Part shown: positions 60,876-64,000 of the stretch, piece by piece
Layout: each line of letters opens with the position of its first letter
Numbering within the stretch: the first letter of the stretch is position 1
Source of the DNA: Polaribacter sp. MED152
GTDB lineage: Bacteria; Bacteroidota; Bacteroidia; Flavobacteriales; Flavobacteriaceae
Assembly: GCF_000152945.2 (NCBI RefSeq)
Contig: NC_020830.1
Location: forward strand, 1,808,501-1,872,500
Reading direction: 5' to 3'
Length of the DNA stretch: 64,000 bases
The notes under the pieces: generated by a model
Told to the model about the DNA's origin: nothing
The model's database searches: none
The model's input: only the letters and a program-made list of their open reading frames with translations
Position numbers and translations under genes: made by a program

Positions 60876-62213
60876 ATGAGCACTTATTTAATTAAAAACG
60901 CAAACATTGTAAATGAGAACAACACTTTTATGGGTGATGTTTTAATTGAAAATGAAATTATTAAACAAATTGCGAAAGACATTTCAGCACCTGAAAATGC
61001 AGAGGTTATAGAAGCCAATGGTAAAACTTTAATTCCTGGTTTTATAGATGATCAAGTACATTTTAGAGAACCTGGTTTAACTCATAAAGCAAACATTGCT
61101 ACAGAAAGTAAAGCAGCAGTTGCTGGCGGAATTACCACTTTTATAGAAATGCCAAATACAGTGCCACAAGCAACCACTCAAGAATTACTTGAAGATAAAT
61201 TTAAAATCGCTTCAAAAGACTCTTATGCAAACTATTCTTTTATGTTTGGTGGAACTAATGATAATTTAGAAGAGTTGTTAAAAACAGATCCTAAAAAAGT
61301 AGCAGGAATTAAGTTATTTTTAGGTTCATCTACAGGAAATATGTTAGTAGATGATGAGGCAGTTTTAGAAAAAATATTTTCATCAACTAAGATGATTATC
61401 TCTGTGCATTGTGAAGATGAAGCAACCATTAGAAAAAATACAGCTGCTTATAAAGAGACGTTTGGAGATGATATTCCTATAAAATATCACCCAATAATTC
61501 GAAGTGAAGAAGCGTGTTATTTATCTTCCTCTAAAGCTATTGAATTGGCTAAAAAAACAGGAGCTCGTTTACATATTTTTCATCTATCTACAGAAAAGGA
61601 AACACATCTTTTTAGAAACGATATTCCTTTAGAAGAAAAACAAATTACTGCAGAAGTTTGTATTCACCATTTATGGTTTTCAGACAAAGATTATGCAGAA
61701 AAAGGTACTCACATTAAATGGAACCCAGCAGTAAAAACAGAAAAAGATAGGCAAGGGTTATGGAAAGCACTTTTAGATGACAGAATAGATGTTTTGGCTA
61801 CAGATCATGCACCTCATACATTAGAAGAAAAAAATAATGTGTATACCAAAGCTCCAAGTGGAGGCCCATTAGTGCAGCATGCAGTAACAGCCATTTTAGA
61901 AAAAGTAAAAGAAGGTGTAATTCCTATTGAAAAGGCAGTTGAAAAGATGAGCCATAATCCTGCAAAACTATTTCAAATTGAAAAAAGAGGCTTTATAAAA
62001 GAGGGTTATTTTGCGGATTTAGTTTTAATTGACACCAACAAACCACAAACTGTTTCTAAAGATAATATATTGTATAAATGTGGTTGGTCTCCTTTCGAGG
62101 GTACCACTTTTTCATCTACAATTACCCATACTTTTGTAAATGGAAACTTAATGTATAATGAAGGCGTTTTTAACGAAGAAGTAAAAGGAAAACGAATTAC
62201 TTTTAATAGATAA
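60876..62213 (+). CDS. pyrC: dihydroorotase (class I, Bacteroidetes type)
   Basis: 445 residues, amidohydrolase. It closes carbamoyl aspartate to dihydroorotate in pyrimidine synthesis. Motifs: IPGFIDDQVHFREPGLTHKA, the carbamylated-lysine segment VAGIKLFLGSSTGNM, the histidines in ISVHCEDEATI and LHIFHLSTEKE, and the catalytic aspartate in VLATDHAPHTLEEK. The first metal motif, normally HxH, reads QVH here. I recall the same substitution in Porphyromonas-type dihydroorotases, so it is likely a lineage trait. The next gene starts one base after its stop. Confidence 0.9.
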   Translation: MSTYLIKNANIVNENNTFMGDVLIENEIIKQIAKDISAPENAEVIEANGKTLIPGFIDDQVHFREPGLTHKANIATESKAAVAGGITTFIEMPNTVPQATTQELLEDKFKIASKDSYANYSFMFGGTNDNLEELLKTDPKKVAGIKLFLGSSTGNMLVDDEAVLEKIFSSTKMIISVHCEDEATIRKNTAAYKETFGDDIPIKYHPIIRSEEACYLSSSKAIELAKKTGARLHIFHLSTEKETHLFRNDIPLEEKQITAEVCIHHLWFSDKDYAEKGTHIKWNPAVKTEKDRQGLWKALLDDRIDVLATDHAPHTLEEKNNVYTKAPSGGPLVQHAVTAILEKVKEGVIPIEKAVEKMSHNPAKLFQIEKRGFIKEGYFADLVLIDTNKPQTVSKDNILYKCGWSPFEGTTFSSTITHTFVNGNLMYNEGVFNEEVKGKRITFNR

Positions 62214-62214
62214 T

Positions 62215-62679
62215 ATGAAAAAACTAAGCTACCTATTAGCCTTTCTAATATTAAGTTCTTGTACTAGTAATACAATTTTTGAAAAGCCAAAAGATCTTAT
62301 ACCAAAAGACACTATGAGTCTTTTGGTACAAGAAATGATGTTGGCTTCTTCTGCAACTTATATTAAGAATAAAAATATGGAAAGGAATATTAATTATATG
62401 CCTTTAGTTTACGATAAATTTAAGATTGATAGTGTTCGTTTTCAAACCTCTAATTTATATTACATGTCTAAAATAGATGAGTATAAATTAATTTTTGAGG
62501 ATGCAAAGAATAGCTTAAAAGAGCAGAAAGACTATTATGATAAAATTAAATCTACAAAAGATTCTTTAAGGCAAGATTCTATCAAAAAAAATAATCTTAA
62601 AAAAAGAGAACTAGATAGTATTGCTAAAAAATTAAAACTAACGGATTCTATTAAAGTTAAGATAAAAACTACTCCTTAA
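62215..62679 (+). CDS. DUF4296 family lipoprotein
   Basis: 154 residues, lipobox cysteine in LAFLILSSCTSN. After IFEKPKDLIPKDTMSLLVQE the sequence is helical, ending in a Lys/Asp/Ser-rich coiled-coil-like tail. It matches the uncharacterised DUF4296 family of Bacteroidetes. It is translationally close to dihydroorotase (one base gap) and its last 11 nt overlap the end of the convergent epimerase gene. Function unknown; likely membrane-anchored in the periplasm. Confidence 0.85.
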   Translation: MKKLSYLLAFLILSSCTSNTIFEKPKDLIPKDTMSLLVQEMMLASSATYIKNKNMERNINYMPLVYDKFKIDSVRFQTSNLYYMSKIDEYKLIFEDAKNSLKEQKDYYDKIKSTKDSLRQDSIKKNNLKKRELDSIAKKLKLTDSIKVKIKTTP

Positions 62680-63670
62680 TATAATTCTTACAAGTTCGTT
62701 GTATAGTTGCATCTATACTTTCGAACTTGTAATCTATGGCATCAATTACTTTTTGAGAAGAATATTTAGTTACATTGTGTGCACTTCTTGCTGAATACTT
62801 AGTTAACAAAGGTGCAACACCATTAATTTTAGATACAAACCAAGATATTCGCCAAGCAAGTTCTGTTTGCCAGGTTTTTACCAATTTATAAGGTCTCTTT
62901 TTATCAAAAGCATCAGCTATTTTATAAAAAATTTCTTTGAAAGATTTGTTCTCAGCCACTAAAATAAAGCGTTCATTTTTTAAAGAAGACTCCATAAGCT
63001 GAATCATTGGTTTTACAACATCTTGCACAGCAACAAAACCAGTTATGCCTTCTGTGTAATACTTAAAGCCATTAAAAACTTGTGTAAATAATTTTCCTGA
63101 TCCAGATTTCCAAAAACCACTACCTAAAATTACTCCAGGATTTACAATAATTACATCTACACCTTCCTGGCTGGCTCTCCAAACTTCCATTTCTGCCCCA
63201 AACTTGGTAATAGAGTAACCACTATTATCTTGCTCTTTGTTCCACTCACAATCTTCATCTACCAAATTATCGTTTAAAGCATCACCAACAGCAGCAATAG
63301 AACTTACAAAACAAAACTTTTTAACCTTAGCGTCTATTGCTAAATTCACAAGTATTGCTGTTCCATGAATATTAACTTTTCGCATTTCTCTATAATCTTT
63401 AGAATTAAAAGAAATTAGAGCTGCACAATGAAAAACATGGGTAACATTTGCAAACGCAGGCTTCATAGATGGCACATCTGTAATATCTGCTTTAAACCAT
63501 TTAATTTTAGAAAAAAGTTTTACATCTGAAGTGTAATAAGAAAAGACTTGCTTAACTTTTTTTAGAGAAGCTTCTGTTCTGTAGATTGCCCTTATTTTAT
63601 CATTCTTTACACTTAAATGATACAACAAATGCGAACCAACTAAACCTGTGCCTCCAGTAACTAAAATCAT
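62669..63670 (-). CDS. NAD(P)-dependent epimerase/dehydratase family protein
   Basis: 333 residues, extended short-chain dehydrogenase fold. The cofactor motif is [19 protein letters not shown], followed by the active-site serine region [11 protein letters not shown] and YxxxK in [11 protein letters not shown]. It resembles dihydroflavonol-4-reductase-type members rather than sugar-nucleotide epimerases, but the substrate cannot be stated. It is convergent with DUF4296 (11-nt overlap) and divergent from tyrS. Confidence 0.88.
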   Translation of the reverse strand: MILVTGGTGLVGSHLLYHLSVKNDKIRAIYRTEASLKKVKQVFSYYTSDVKLFSKIKWFKADITDVPSMKPAFANVTHVFHCAALISFNSKDYREMRKVNIHGTAILVNLAIDAKVKKFCFVSSIAAVGDALNDNLVDEDCEWNKEQDNSGYSITKFGAEMEVWRASQEGVDVIIVNPGVILGSGFWKSGSGKLFTQVFNGFKYYTEGITGFVAVQDVVKPMIQLMESSLKNERFILVAENKSFKEIFYKIADAFDKKRPYKLVKTWQTELAWRISWFVSKINGVAPLLTKYSARSAHNVTKYSSQKVIDAIDYKFESIDATIQRTCKNYIKE

Positions 63671-63703
63671 ACTACGAATTTAGCATATTTTGGTTGATAA
63701 AGT

Positions 63704-63711
63704 TATATTTG
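63704..63711 (+). promoter_or_regulatory. -7 box of tyrS
   Basis: TATATTTG followed by CC, 21 nt before the ATG. The TTTG at 63689-63692 is too close to be a regular -33 element. Confidence 0.5.
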
Positions 63712-63732
63712 CCAACTGATAAATTGATTACA

Positions 63733-64000
63733 ATGAAGAATTTTATTGAAGAGTTACAATGGAGAGGAATGTTACATGATAGCATGCCAGGAACTGAAGA
63801 ACATTTGTTAGAAGAAATGCGAAGTGCGTATGTGGGTTTTGATCCTACAGCAGATTCTTTACATATTGGAAATTTAGTGCCTATAATGTTATTAGCTCAC
63901 TACCAAAGATGTGGTCATAGGCCAATTGCTTTAGTAGGTGGTGCAACAGGTATGATTGGTGATCCTTCAGGAAAATCTGCAGAGCGTAACTTGTTAGATG
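63733..64000 (+). CDS. tyrS: tyrosyl-tRNA synthetase (3' partial)
   Basis: The first 89 codons are present and the gene runs off the right edge. The N-terminus [20 protein letters not shown], the substrate block [20 protein letters not shown] with the class I HIGN motif, and [20 protein letters not shown] identify bacterial TyrRS. It charges tRNA-Tyr. It is divergent from the epimerase gene, 62 nt between start codons. Nothing can be said about its C-terminal half. Confidence 0.95.
   Translation, partial: MKNFIEELQWRGMLHDSMPGTEEHLLEEMRSAYVGFDPTADSLHIGNLVPIMLLAHYQRCGHRPIALVGGATGMIGDPSGKSAERNLLD

Noticed and set aside
1-64000. tRNA, rRNA, CRISPR, transposase, prophage or restriction genes
   Set aside because: None seen on reading both strands; intergenic regions are short and contain only promoters, hairpins and the repeats listed.

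Overview
The window is AT-rich, gene-dense chromosomal DNA from a member of the Bacteroidetes, almost certainly family Flavobacteriaceae. A Polaribacter- or Tenacibaculum-like marine genus is my guess from gene content only. The evidence is a type IX secretion sorting domain next to PorP/SprF- and OmpA-like genes, two GLPGLI-family proteins, the family-specific genes DUF4270, DUF4271, DUF4296 and IPExxxVDY, a b558-type sdhCAB operon, many lipoproteins, and promoters of the Bacteroidetes form TTTG-N(17-23)-TAnnTTTG instead of sigma70 boxes. Shine-Dalgarno sequences are essentially absent. I saw no tRNA, rRNA, CRISPR array, transposase or prophage gene.

Layout. 1-3945: the 3' end of a DUF11-repeat surface protein with a type B sorting domain, then porP/sprF-like and OmpA-like genes (secretion and surface module). 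3946-5129: an unknown exported protein and a tiny membrane protein. 5214-10022: a suf Fe-S assembly operon (A-type carrier, sufB, a metallo-beta-lactamase-fold lipoprotein, sufC, sufD). 10129-14545: a four-gene lipoprotein operon with a diheme peroxidase-like protein beside an MbnP-like protein, which suggests copper or redox work in the periplasm. 14708-24507: thiL, a PAS-LuxR regulator, two alpha/beta hydrolases, brnQ, a KDG-kinase-like gene, an aminopeptidase P, a DEAD-box helicase and a GlsB-type membrane protein. 24666-28165: a large BNR/sortilin-like exported propeller and a small exported protein. 28272-31707: sdhCAB.

31795-37098 is the most accessory-looking stretch. It has an XRE regulator, a perfect 25-bp inverted repeat, a small exported four-cysteine peptide gene interrupted by an in-frame TAA, a hairpin, two tandem GLPGLI proteins and a TonB-receptor-like outer-membrane barrel. 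I read it as a regulated peptide/outer-membrane locus of unknown function, and it is my best candidate for an undescribed system.

37103-64000 is mostly housekeeping: a large FG-GAP/ASPIC lipoprotein; purN-rnhA; acpP-fabF-rnc-(IPExxxVDY)-pyk; an aldo/keto reductase; a left-handed beta-helix acyltransferase; a TonB protein; DUF3109; marC with a short FAD protein; glmS-DUF4270-short glycogen synthase; panC-panD-flippase-like protein; radA; a hemD-like gene with DUF4271; a polyprenol-phosphate mannosyltransferase, dihydroorotase and DUF4296 run; an epimerase; and the 5' end of tyrS at the right edge.

All functional statements come from motif reading and family memory. No database search was run.
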